Below are positions 26,634 through 36,768 of a stretch of 64,000 nucleotides of DNA, in pieces. Origin of the DNA: Stichopus chloronotus (lineage: Eukaryota > Echinodermata > Holothuroidea > Aspidochirotida > Stichopodidae); the NCBI GenBank assembly GCA_021234535.1, contig CM037849.1, positions 14,241,526-14,305,525 on the forward strand, read 5' to 3'. Under the pieces are notes generated by a model. That model was not told where the DNA came from and made no database searches. It saw nothing but the letters and a program-made list of their open reading frames with translations. The position numbers were made by a program, and so were the translations under genes. The stretch's first letter is position 1, and every line of letters begins with the position of its first letter.

Positions 26634-26880
26634 CACCGCCTGTCAACCTGTCAACATCATCGCCTGTAAACCTGTCAACATCATCGCCTGTAAACCTGTC
26701 AACATCACTGCCTGTAAACCTGTCAACATCACTGTCTGTCAACCTGTCAACATCATCACCTGTAAACCTGTCAACATCATCGCCTGTAAACCTGTCAACA
26801 TTTCTGCCTGTCAACATGTCAACATCATCGCCTATCAACATCACCGCCTATCAATCTGTCAACATCACTGCCTTTCAACA
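26634..26880 (+). repeat. 24-bp minisatellite, about ten copies
   Basis: The unit CTGTCAACATCATCGCCTGTA plus three bases repeats with few changes. Because 24 is divisible by three, both strands stay open: PVNIIACK repeats on plus (26518-26886) and DDVDRFTG repeats on minus (26299-26844). Start contexts and flanks give no support for a gene on either strand. Confidence 0.93.
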
Positions 26881-27674
26881 TTATAATAATCGACAACAAA
26901 GTAAACATTTCAGTTTCTGTTCATACAGTGGACCATATAAACCTGAAATTTTTAAGACTATTTTTCTAATTCAACGGACTTCATTTCAACTTCTCGCGAT
27001 TGCTCAATTGAATATTTAATATAATCATGATAATAAAGCCAAAAGAGATTGTGGAGTGACAACAAGACGCTTGCGAGAGCTTATCTAATACGTTTCCCTT
27101 CTGACACAAGTGTGCAAAAAACAAAATAAACACAAAAGGAAAAACAGATAAGAAAAGAAACACATAGAATGTAAACACAAAAGATGGAAACAAAGAGGCA
27201 AAGTGAACACACAAAAGGGAAACATATCAGTGATAGTTCATAAATGATATATTATTTGGGGTATTTTGTGAATGAGTTAGGTGTTTTACAAATTTTAACA
27301 TTAATACAAGGCTAGGTGTTCAAGACTTTTCACGACGAAACGAAAAGTAAGTTGTGAAGTTTTACGTCCGAGATAGAATGTATGCAAGTTTCGAAGAACG
27401 ACCAGTGTGTAGCAGCTAGTGTGAAACCGAAAGCAATTACTCAAGATAGAGAGAGACTTACATATTTAAGCAATTGAAAATGAAGACAATATGAAGAGTG
27501 AGGTAAAAGTGAAAGATTAGATGCAGCAGATCTCCGCGTTCCGGGCCAGTTTAACGACATTATCGACTTATCTGTATAGAAAAAAATCTGTTTTTATGGA
27601 GACCGTGTAGTTAGGACCGACTCTCGTTCAAACGGACAAGAGTACGTAGAAGAAAACTCATAGACACAGGCCTG
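26881..27674. other. No gene recognised; A-rich simple sequence at 27105-27235
   Basis: AAACACAAAAGG-type words dominate 27105-27235 and keep the minus strand open as a Phe-rich frame. The remainder is unremarkable. Confidence 0.55.
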
Positions 27675-27815
27675 TTGTACGGACCCAGTCCAGACTCGGA
27701 CTCAATTTCGGACTCGAGTCCAATTTTTCCTGGACTCGGAATTGGCCCGAAATGGTAGATCGTGGAATCGGAATTGGCTAGGAATGGGTTGCAACTGGAC
27801 TCGGAGCCGAGTCCA
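27675..27815 (+). repeat. GACTCGGA repeat block, copy 1
   Basis: Dense in GACTCGGACTCAATTTCGGA, GACTCGAGTCC and GACTCGGAATTGGCCCG. Same-orientation homology with 28410-28560 and inverted homology with 29340-29450. GAGTC/GACTC words make it locally palindromic. Confidence 0.8.
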
Positions 27816-28409
27816 AGCAAATGAAAATTAGATAAAGAGGGTTTCATTTTTGTGGCCTTTCCTCATATTCAAAAGTTATGTAGCTTAGCACTGATGTTTT
27901 TTTATTCTTTAAAGGAGAGTGCCTTAAAATTTACGTAAGATAACTGTACATGTATTGTCCAATGTAAAAAAAAAAAACAAAGTAAAATCTGGTCATGTTA
28001 AAACAATAAATAATGTGTGAATTAAATGATAGTTACATGCAAGTTTCATTTGAATAAAAATTTCAATTACGACTTTCAGGTTGTGTAACTTCTCACCAAC
28101 TCCATGCACTTATTTGATTTAATTATGGAAATATGTCAAAATCAACTTCCCTACAGTGTATCAATATGCCTCCCTAGCATTTCAGGTCGAGTCCAAAGGG
28201 CGGGTTTCTTACTGTGGTATGTATGTATGCCTTTGTATTTCGCTTCAACAGGATGATGAATAGGCCGCTCAGTATTGCCCTTTACCATAGCTTTGAAGGA
28301 ACCGACATGTGTGTGTGTGGGGGAGGGGACTTTTAATGTAAGCATTGCCTGTCGTACAACCAATTTCCAAGTTTTTTACCGTTTAACATTAGGCCAAATT
28401 GTGGCCGGG
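27816..28409. other. No gene recognised
   Basis: AT-rich interior between repeat blocks. A GT-rich GTGTGTGTGTGGGGGAGGGG stretch is at 28309-28328. The minus-strand frame 28333-28707 spans repeat block 2 and is not a gene. Confidence 0.5.
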
Positions 28410-28560
28410 GTGGACTTTGACTCGGGTCCCGACTTTGGGTCCCGGTTCTGACTCGGCTTGGACTCGACGGGGGTACCCAGACTCGGAATTGGCCCGGAAT
28501 TGTCATCTCTGGAATCAGAATTGGCCAAGACTCGGATACAGTGGATCCGGTTACAGCCCT
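28410..28560 (+). repeat. GACTCGGA repeat block, copy 2
   Basis: Carries GACTCGGAATTGGCCCGGAA, then TGGAATCAGAATTGGC and GACTCGGATACAGTGGATCC, in the order of copy 1. Preceded by GACTCGGGTCCCGACTTTGG-type words. Confidence 0.8.
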
Positions 28561-29339
28561 GCAGTCACCTGTAGGTGATGTTGCATCTTGCACGTATACA
28601 ACATCGAAAGAGAGTAGACTTTCAAATGTTCTGTTACAACATTTGTCTTTCTCGTCTTTTAAGTTCCATCTCAGTGTATGTAATCCGAGACCAGGCCAAT
28701 TTTGCATGCATGAAACAGCAATACTAAAAGGGTAGAAATGGAATTAAATTGCCCCTTCTTAGCCTAGATGAAGCCTTTCTAGGTGTCGGTAGTCCATACG
28801 GATACCGGCCACTTGGGGCCGATGTGATACGTATGGGCACCATCTTGCCCAGCGTAAGTCCAGATGCATCTCATTTCTGATTCTTGAATTGGCCGTCAGA
28901 CGGGCGATTTTTATTTTTCGTGGAGGGAGGGAGGTTGGGCAGGACTATCAAGTAGGAGTGTCATCATCAGTTGTGGCGAGAATACTGGCCCTATAATCCA
29001 CTCAGATTACCGGAAACAGCGCCATTTACCGAGTGAAGTGTATTTACCCATCTTTGAAATAAGGATCTCATGTACACGATGTAAAATATGCATCCTTTAG
29101 CTTCAATTTATTCTCGAAGCAATTTTTTTTTGTGGGGGGGGGGGGGGTTGTAAATTCCTTTAGCTACTCACTTTTTTATATGAGGAGCTGATCCCCCACT
29201 GTGCTTAGCTGTCTTAGCTCTGATGAGATGAGAAGGAAAGAAACCGGTTAATGGAAAATGGATAATGTCTGTCAATCATGCTTTGAATTGTATCAGGCAA
29301 AATCACAAAACTGAATCCCACTTCATCTAATTTCAGTTG
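28561..29339. other. No gene recognised
   Basis: Contains a G14 run at 29134-29147 after a T-run. No coding, RNA or repeat match was seen. Confidence 0.5.
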
Positions 29340-29450
29340 TGAGTGGACTAGGAGTCCAGTTGGCACCCGGCATTCCAGGCAAGTTCCGATTCCAGACCAT
29401 TTCCGAGTTCAGGGAGACCGGACTCGAGTACGAAATTGAGTCCATCAATG
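29340..29450 (-). repeat. GACTCGGA repeat block, copy 3 (inverted)
   Basis: The minus strand reads GGACTCAATTTCGTACTCGA, GAACTCGGAAATGGTCTGG, GGAATCGGAACTTGCCTGG and AACTGGACTC, in step with copy 1. Copies 1 and 3 could be the inverted ends of one element spanning 27.67-29.45 kb. Confidence 0.7.
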
Positions 29451-30599
29451 TCGATGTAGTTAATTAAAATTCAAGTGACACCTCATGGAAAATTTTTGCG
29501 ACGCTGTCAGAGCAGGGAGTTCAGAGGCAGTTCTCTACGGCACCTTGGCAGCTCTTTAACGCTCTGCCATGGTCCTACAAAAATTCTTTACGAAGGAGGG
29601 AGCTGTTCAATTTGTAACATAAATAGGCTGCAGAATTTCACGCCATACACAAAACACAGAACAATTACATTGGGCTCGCTTCCCGAATATAAACATAGCA
29701 CACGACCAACGTTTGTAACTTCGTAGGGAGAAGGCGAGTTCGTAGCCGGCGAAGGACATCACCAAGGTGCATAGAACCTCAACATAATGCTTGGATAGTC
29801 CATGGAAGTTACCGTAAGTTCACTGAAAAACAAGAACTCTTTGTTCAATATGATGTTCATTGTTAGGCTGAGGTCTTTTCCTAACTTAATCTTATTTAGC
29901 ACAGTGAATTATTTGATAGGCCTTGCAACTTGTCCCCGTTATAATAATTGCTTGCTCCATTGATATCTGTTGTACCGATGTCGGACCGTTACTAGTAGTA
30001 CTACGTTAGCCTGTGTCACCGTCAGGCCCACACTGCAGTATCACGGTTAGTACTACTGACACTAGAACTTGACCAAACTTTGCAGGTAACCTCACATTAC
30101 CTCTTCGACTTTCGAATGGTGGACTACACAGCTGGGGAAAGTAGGTATTTATAAACCAACGATGTTTTGCAGCCTAACGTTTGGCGAAACCGAGATGATA
30201 TATAATTATGGCCCTTGTAGGCTATAGTGTAGTGTAGCCTCTACTCTCAAGGTCTAACTTAAGCCTAAGTGAACTTAAGTTACATTGTAATAGGTCAGCG
30301 CCTTTTAGTTTTACTAAGGCTAGGCCACTGCATAGGTTTGATAATAGTCCCAAGTTTGGCTACAGACTAGTCTATGACTATAGTGTTCATGAAAAAAAAA
30401 TGGCCTAAGTTATTCAAGGTTTGTTCATCTGGAAAAGTTAACAACATAACCTCTGCTATTTCAAATGGAGCAAAACGTCTCCTCAAGAAGCACTGTATTT
30501 GCATCATTAAGCAATTACCAATTTCTTTCCCTACCCCTTCTTCCCCCACCTGGTCGGTGCTAAGAAGAGCTGGGTGTTCAGGTTCGTATTGTCTGTTTT
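29451..30599. other. Possible promoter/first-exon zone; no gene proved
   Basis: The 60 bases 29701-29760 hold seven CpG, the densest spot nearby. Then ATG at 29802 (in-frame stop upstream at 29796) runs into ACC|GTAAGT, a good splice donor, at 29814. CpG falls away over the next few hundred bases. This is what the start of a methylated gene body could look like, but no promoter motif or coding homology supports it. Confidence 0.2.
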
Positions 30600-30790
30600 A
30601 GGTCTAGTCTGCTTCATTCAGGTTGCTTGGCAAAGCTGATGGACTGCTGAGCTGGGCAATTTCTCCATCCCTCCTATTGGAAATTGCTAAAGACTGGGTA
30701 CATACACTCTCATCCAGTGGATAAGGACAGTGTTCAGCATGATGTGGGGTCCTTGATGAGCCCATAATGCGTGACCATGTCACATGATAA
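30600..30790 (+). mobile_element. tRNA-derived SINE, copy 2 (diverged)
   Basis: Matches the body of the minus-strand SINE at 15120-15490 with ATTCAGGTTG, GGACTGCTGAGCTGGG, GGAAATTGCTAAAGACTGG and a TACACTCTCATCCAGTGGAT stretch in the same order. The tRNA-like head is not clearly preserved upstream. Confidence 0.65.
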
Positions 30791-31324
30791 AGTTTTCTCC
30801 AATATTGTCAAATGTGTGCATACAGACTGTGCTAGTAAATAATATACCATACTGTTTTCAGAACTCTATATTGGCGTTATTGAAGGGAATGAGCAAAAAT
30901 GAAAATCACTATCATGGGTATAGATTGCTATATGGGATATCTAATAATCGATATACAATGTGTAGACCTTATTGCACAGCCTGCAAAATTTGAGCTTATA
31001 AATCTTTCTTCAATTTGATCATGATGACTTTTAAATGCTGTGACACATGTACATTTATATGTCTAGTTAATGCTTTGCGGAATGAAGAGACTCAGAAAAC
31101 ACAATTTGAGAGTGACGATCATTTTCATTGGGTTGTATTTTCGTGAAAAGCTCTGCAGATCAGTATCAAAACTCTTGCTGTCCTAGCTGCCATATAAACT
31201 TGTTACGCAATGAGGTTATGCTTGAATTTTGGGGGAATGCGTGGGTCAATCACCAACATAATGCTACCAATTGGTACATGAAGTAGTTACAGGGCCTACG
31301 TACAGTAGCTTAAGACATTCTCCA
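30791..31324. other. No gene recognised
   Basis: AT-rich sequence without a coding or repeat signal. Confidence 0.5.
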
Positions 31325-31475
31325 ATGTCCACAACCTGAAGTTGAGAATTTGTTTAACCAGTCTTCATATACTTAGAGAGAAAAGACTGATGTTACACAG
31401 CAGTATCTACCAAATTGGATAAAAAATAGAAGATATGATGGATGGATTTTAGGGAAGGCTTGCCTTTTTAACCGG
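31325..31475 (+). repeat. Duplicated block a, copy 1
   Basis: Shares CCTGAAGTTGA, AACCAGTC, AAAAGACTGATGT, AGAAGA and ATGGATGGATTTTAGGGAAG with 31890-32030 in the same order and orientation. Confidence 0.75.
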
Positions 31476-31544
31476 CAATTACTGCCGTTCTAATAATGTT
31501 GAAAAAAAAAAAAACTGTTTATGACTCAAAGTTGGATGCACTCA

Positions 31545-31840
31545 TAGATCTCTGAATTCGGCTGCGTGCATGCACCTTCACTCTGTGGGTGGTTTCCCGA
31601 TAGAATCCTTCAATTACTGTACATACAGTCATGTAAGTGACGTAATATGAGTTATACGATTGGACGCTGGCCTGATAGATCAGCTTAGTGCTTGTAGCCT
31701 ATTGGTTCATTTTATTGATGGTTTTCTTCTTTGACGTAATTTCAGTACCTCACCACCATATTGAAAATGAATCATTCAGTCATTTCACCAGCAGTAATAA
31801 TTTTTTTGAATGCAGTTTGGGTATGGTGTATACTGTAGTG
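31545..31840 (+). repeat. Duplicated block b, copy 1
   Basis: Matches 33905-34175: ATCTCTGAATTC.GCTGC, CATGCA, TGGTTTCC, CTGGC.TGATA, AGCAGCTTAGTGCT-like, TGGTTTT and CACCAC/CACCGC blocks in order. About 70 percent similar by eye. Confidence 0.75.
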
Positions 31841-31889
31841 GGTACAATACCTGGTCACACCTGTAGGAATGTAGAGCCTACAGTGCGGT

Positions 31890-32035
31890 ACATGTTGTCC
31901 TGAACCTGAAGTTGATGAGTGAACCAGTCAACATATTTTTGAAGACAAAAGACTGATGTGACAGAGTGATATATTCTAAACTGCAGCAGAACTAGAAGAC
32001 ATGAATGGATGGATTTTAGGGAAGATACGTTTCAC
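31890..32035 (+). repeat. Duplicated block a, copy 2
   Basis: Second copy of the 31325-31475 block, 565 bases downstream. Confidence 0.75.
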
Positions 32036-32588
32036 AGTAATGGGGTCCAGACATAGATTTTGAAAATAAGTACCAAATAAAATGTGTTTGAAGGAAAGCG
32101 CTGCATTGGCAAACATATATGTGCTGATCAATACCATTCTTTATGATAGAAAAAAAGTTATTTCCTATTTCCATTCAAGATCATGGAATTATGGGGGCCA
32201 GGTATTTCCAACCCCAATGAGGCAAGTGTGGAGGGACGACAACAACTTAAATGAATGTTATCAAGGAATAACTAAGGAATTGAAATAATTTGTCGAGTTT
32301 ATTCATCATATTTATTAATTGAGACATGTTATGAATACAGTTGATAACATTCATCGGTCTAATAATTCAACAGTCTACACTGGCAATCTGAAGTTAAGTG
32401 CTCGTTTTTGGCATTAGTGTCCATCCACTAAAGGGGAATAAAATTGCAAGTTGGAATAATTCCTAGATCTATGTTGGGATCTACAATGATTACCCATGTT
32501 TGGTTATGTACTAGGTGTGAAACATTCAATAACAACCAACAGATCCCAAATACTGTAAAGGTGTTTATTAAAATTAGCTTGATCAAAC
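32036..32588. other. No gene recognised
   Basis: A plus-strand frame from 32082 to 32288 ends naturally, and the segment TCATGGAATTATGGGGGCCAG|GTATTT contains a donor-like site, but no protein family is recognised. Confidence 0.4.
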
Positions 32589-33660
32589 GTTGCTAATGTA
32601 ATATCAGTCCAATTTGAGTGTTACATTAGCAACGATTGATGTTATCCATTGTTTTCTAGATTGTGATTTACTTGAATATCTTTATATTATTGCACATCTT
32701 ACCTACAGTTTAGAAACTTGGCAGGGATTAAACAGCTCTTTGCAGTACCTTGTCTATAAAATTGAACTTGTAGTGATGTCTGTCCACTGGTAGTTATGTT
32801 AGCAAAAGGGTTACATTACAAAGTCACATTTTGCACTTAGTTGTGCATGAAATAATTTACACCTTTCCTTTGCTTTGGGAATAATGTTTAGGGCACATAT
32901 ATTGCCATATTAGTGAAGAACTACCAGCCATTCATGTTCAATTGTTTTACAGTATATACTGTAAGACTATGAATTTGGATGGATAGTTTCATTAGCAATG
33001 TCGGTACTTTATTTTCCGTCCAACCTGAATTATCATCAATGTTGAGGCATACATCATGTATTTTTACAGTTTCTATCATGCTATTATGTTTTACCAGTGA
33101 CACGTATCTGATAGAGAAATGAATGTTTGGAAATGCTTTTCCTTTTAGTGAATAGAGAAATAACGGTAGACAAAGTGTTGCTAATGTAATGCTACTTTAT
33201 TTCACTGCAACTCTGCAAGTAGCAATATTTTGGTACTTTGGTACAGCCAGCCCAGCAATGGGGAGAAATGAAGGTAAAGTAGTGCTGTACAGCATGAGTG
33301 TAGTCCTTCTGAAATTATTTATTTTCAAACTTGCATTACTGTGCATAGTGTATACAACAGCAAAATAACATTATTCATCCAAAATATCATTCATCTATTC
33401 CTTGTGTTTTGTCCGTCCAGCAGTTACATTAGCAACACCTATCAGTTTTACAAATACTGATCTGAAAGTGGGTTGTTTTTATTTTCACACTTTTATGTTG
33501 TCCCTTTACAAAGTGTGAATGGATTATTGCAAATTTATTAACTGTCTTGAAAAAATAATTTGGAAATGTAAAACATTCATGGGATAATAAGTTTAAATTT
33601 TGTCCGTCTAAAAGTTACATTAGCTATACCTTGTCTGTCCAAAAGTTACAATGGAAACAT
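32589..33660. repeat. Cluster of GTTACATTAGCAAC motifs
   Basis: The word or a close variant occurs at about 32592 (minus), 32627, 32795, 32985, 33176 (minus), 33422 and 33614, several times preceded by GTCCGTCC or GTCTGTCC. The first two form an inverted pair around a 25-base loop. The spacing is irregular (about 35-240 bases), unlike a simple tandem repeat. Confidence 0.65.
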
Positions 33661-33904
33661 TGTGCTTAAAAAAAAAAAAGTCAAAGTTATTTTGAGGGAT
33701 GTCGATTTTTGAACTGGATGCATTGAGAATTATTACAAGCAAAAAAGTTATGATAGAACACATTTTTAAACTTTTGGTGCCTTATGGGAGTAAATGGACT
33801 CCATTACTGTGAAACGTGCCGGAAGGTTTGTGTTTCTTACAGGCTGGCACCACCGTTGCTAGCCTCTCTGATACTGGGAACAAAATGAGACACACTTGGT
33901 CGCA

Positions 33905-34175
33905 GTCATCTCTGAATTCTGCTGCATGCATGCACTGTTACTTTGCATGTGGTTTCCTGATAGAATTCTATGAAGTGTAAGCATAATAAAAGTTAACAAT
34001 GAGACTCTGGCTTGATAAGAGCAGCTTAGTGCTCATAGCTATTGATTCCTTTTACTGCTGGTTTTGTTGTTTGAGATAATTTCGACACATCACCGCCTCG
34101 TCGAAAACAAATCATCGCATGGTTTTCATCCGCACTAAAATTTTTTCGGATGGCAATTTGAGCATACTAGTAATT
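33905..34175 (+). repeat. Duplicated block b, copy 2
   Basis: Second copy of 31545-31840, about 2.36 kb downstream in the same orientation. Confidence 0.75.
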
Positions 34176-35089
34176 TTCAGCATGAAAAAAAGTTGGTTAC
34201 AGTGCAGAAAATACAAAACTTTGCCCAACAAAATGGTTTACATTTTGAAAGTTGAAACAAGTATAATCATTTATTTCTAACTGCCAGTGTCAAGGTGCTA
34301 AAGATCAAGCCAAGATCTATTGTTCATTGCACAATGCAAAGTTTAAGTTTTGCCAAGGTGCTTTGCTCACTAGATTGGCTGGTTGTTGCTATGGGACCAC
34401 TGAAATGTTCATGCACATTGGTTGTGGCGGCATCAAGATTAGAAATTGTCGGGCGGCATCTTGTCGGTTAGAAAAGTGAGCCTTCCCTTCCAAGGGAACT
34501 GGTGTAGATAGAAAAGAATCAGTAAACATGATATCAATACCTCATTTTGGTTGTCTAGATTGACAAATCATGACATCATGACTAAAACTTCTGGCAATAT
34601 TTTGGAGCTTTCAATTGTTCAGCCCACTGAAGGTTGTGTCAGTTGTACACGTTGTGCAGATTTGTTATTCGGGCTTGACTGGATCATTTACAGCAACTAA
34701 TTAAAACATGTAGCAGTGTATGTTCTGAATGAGCTGTATATAGTAACTTGCAATGGACCTCAGAAGCACTGTAATTTTAACACCAGAGATTTACACGTGG
34801 CAGTGCACCGGCTTGACTTTAAACAAAAATTCTATCTAAGTTGTCCTCTGGTGAACCCACTGATGTACTTTTGTGGGCCAACGAGAAAACAAAAGGTCAA
34901 ACAAAATTATGATTTTTTTCTTGCTATATTTTTTTCATAATACATCATCGTATGTACACACAACAGTATGAACTCTAGCATCTACTGTGCAGTATCTTAT
35001 TGAGACCGGTAAGTTGTCTGTCATACAGTACTCTTTTGTTAAGGTTTATGAAAACAATACTGTACCAATAGATTATTGTACACCATATG
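34176..35089. other. No gene recognised
   Basis: No supported coding or repeat signal. The frame 34716-34940 has no motif. Confidence 0.5.
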
Positions 35090-35744
35090 AAAGGGGGAAC
35101 TTTGCTTCAGAAATGAAGGACCATGTAAGGAAAATCATCCAAGCGGCTTCTTTTGCCATCTAAAAAATAGGCCGTCTCTGCAAATACCTCGATAGATCAT
35201 CCACAGAACGTCTTGCTCATGCATGCTTTCGTGTCATCACGCCTTGATTATTGCAACAGCCTTCTGTAAGGCCTCCCAAAAACTCAGATTGATAAACTAC
35301 AGCATGTGCCGAATTCAGCTGCTTGCCTCGTTACTTGCAGATGGAAACATGAACATATCAAACCAATTCTTCATGAGCTCCACTTGCTACCCATGCAAGA
35401 GCGTATCAGTTATAAAATCGCTTTGCTCACATACAAAGCTCTGCATGGCATGGCACCATTATACAGTACATGACTGATCTATTGTCTGAATACCAGCCTG
35501 CCCGCTCTCTTCGGTCTTCTTCTCAGTCCTTGCTCTGCCGCGCACCATCTGTGTGTACCTCCTACTATGGTGAATGATCGTTTTCTGTGGCAGCGCCAAC
35601 CATATGGAGCAACCTCCCTTGAGAAACATCTCTGAACTCTTGCAAGAGATTGCTCAAGACACACCTGTTCAAAGACGGAAAGTTTGTTAAGCGCTTTGTG
35701 ATTGTACTTGTATTAGGCGCTACAGTATATCTTATTATTATTTT
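35090..35744 (+). pseudogene. 3' end of a CR1/L2-type LINE, degenerate reverse-transcriptase ORF
   Basis: Pieced-together translation gives the C-terminal reverse-transcriptase region of CR1/L2-group non-LTR retrotransposons: FVSSRLDYCNSLL (35230 on), QIDKLQ, LLTYKALHGMAPLY (35424 on), LRSSSQSLLCRAPS, FSVAAPTIWSNLP (35582 on) and LLKTHLF. Stops and at least two frameshifts interrupt it, so it is dead. The tail AAGCGCTTTGTGATTGTACT, then TTAGGCGCTA and TTATTATTATTTT, matches the short-repeat 3' end typical of these elements. It is a 5'-truncated insertion, as is usual for LINEs; the catalytic part of the enzyme is missing. Confidence 0.88.
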
Positions 35745-36392
35745 AATCAGGTTGATATGAAAAATTAATTAGGTATTAAAAAGTTATCTGCACTCTTATG
35801 GTAGGCCATGTATGCAGAACCAGCACTTGCTCCACTTTCCATTTCCTCCAAAATTCTTAGCAAACTTTGACTTAAGTGCAACTTTTGGTTCTGAGCATGC
35901 ATGAGCCATTGTAGCACCTGTGACTTTGATTTCATACCTGCAGCCACATCAGAATTTCGTTAAATATTAAAACCAACTTGTGTCTGTATGCTACAGGTAC
36001 ACTGTATGCAGGAATTCTGTACAGTGCTGTAACATAAATTCTCAATATCTCAGAGACATAGTTGACCTTATAACTTTTAACATGATGTGTGGCATATTCT
36101 GGAAACATTGTTGTAGACCTGAGTCCTCCAGACCAAGGTAGAGGCCAGTCTTGAGCAGAGGTTTGTAACACTAAATGTATGGAGGCTCTGAGGTCGCTTG
36201 AGACCAGAAGAGCCGAGGCAGAGACTGGCCTATACTACTGTACAGGCCTAAAGGAAACAGTTAACAGAATTGGAACACAGCACTGAACTGTGCATTCACT
36301 TATAACTTAGAACTTGAACTTCTTAGATGCTTTATGTTTTGTATCATAAAATAAACATTTCCTGTCTCTTGAAACATATTATGGTTTGGTGT
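35745..36392. other. No gene recognised
   Basis: No coding, RNA or repeat signal seen. Confidence 0.5.
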
Positions 36393-36768
36393 TTAAAGAG
36401 GCTCATTGAGTTGTTTTGTGAAATTCACTCAATTTTTCTAAACCGGTCAAGTTTCCTTCACATACTAATGACAAACAGTCAAACTACAAGGATCCCAAAG
36501 TTTTACATACGTTGGAACATTAACGAGTGAGTAACCAACGATTAAATTTGGTTTTTGAAACTTTGTGACCAGACATTTTCACATTAGTACATTCACATGC
36601 ACACAATCAGAGCAAATAACGGTCAAAAATTCGAAAAAATTGACAGTTTTCATATAACTATTGGATGTGAAACTTGATTAATTATGCTAATTGTGAGTAT
36701 TGTTGTGTGTTTGTATACTTCAAAATCACTGCTATCTTTACTGATATCAACTCAATGAGCCCCTTTAA
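36393..36768 (+). mobile_element. TTAA-ended MITE, family B, copy 2 (best ends)
   Basis: Left end TTAAAGAGGCTCATTGAGTT and right end CAACTCAATGAGCCCCTTTAA are inverted repeats of about 20 bases, sharing the TTAA at each edge. The 376-bp length and lack of coding define a MITE. Interior matches copies at 3161, 43353 and 52904. Confidence 0.82.

Noticed and set aside
26299..26886. 181- and 122-residue repetitive proteins on opposite strands
   Set aside because: Both are translations of the same 24-bp minisatellite, with non-repetitive flanks that lack any motif.
28333..28707. 124-residue minus-strand frame
   Set aside because: It runs across a GACTCGGA repeat block, whose repeated words explain its openness.
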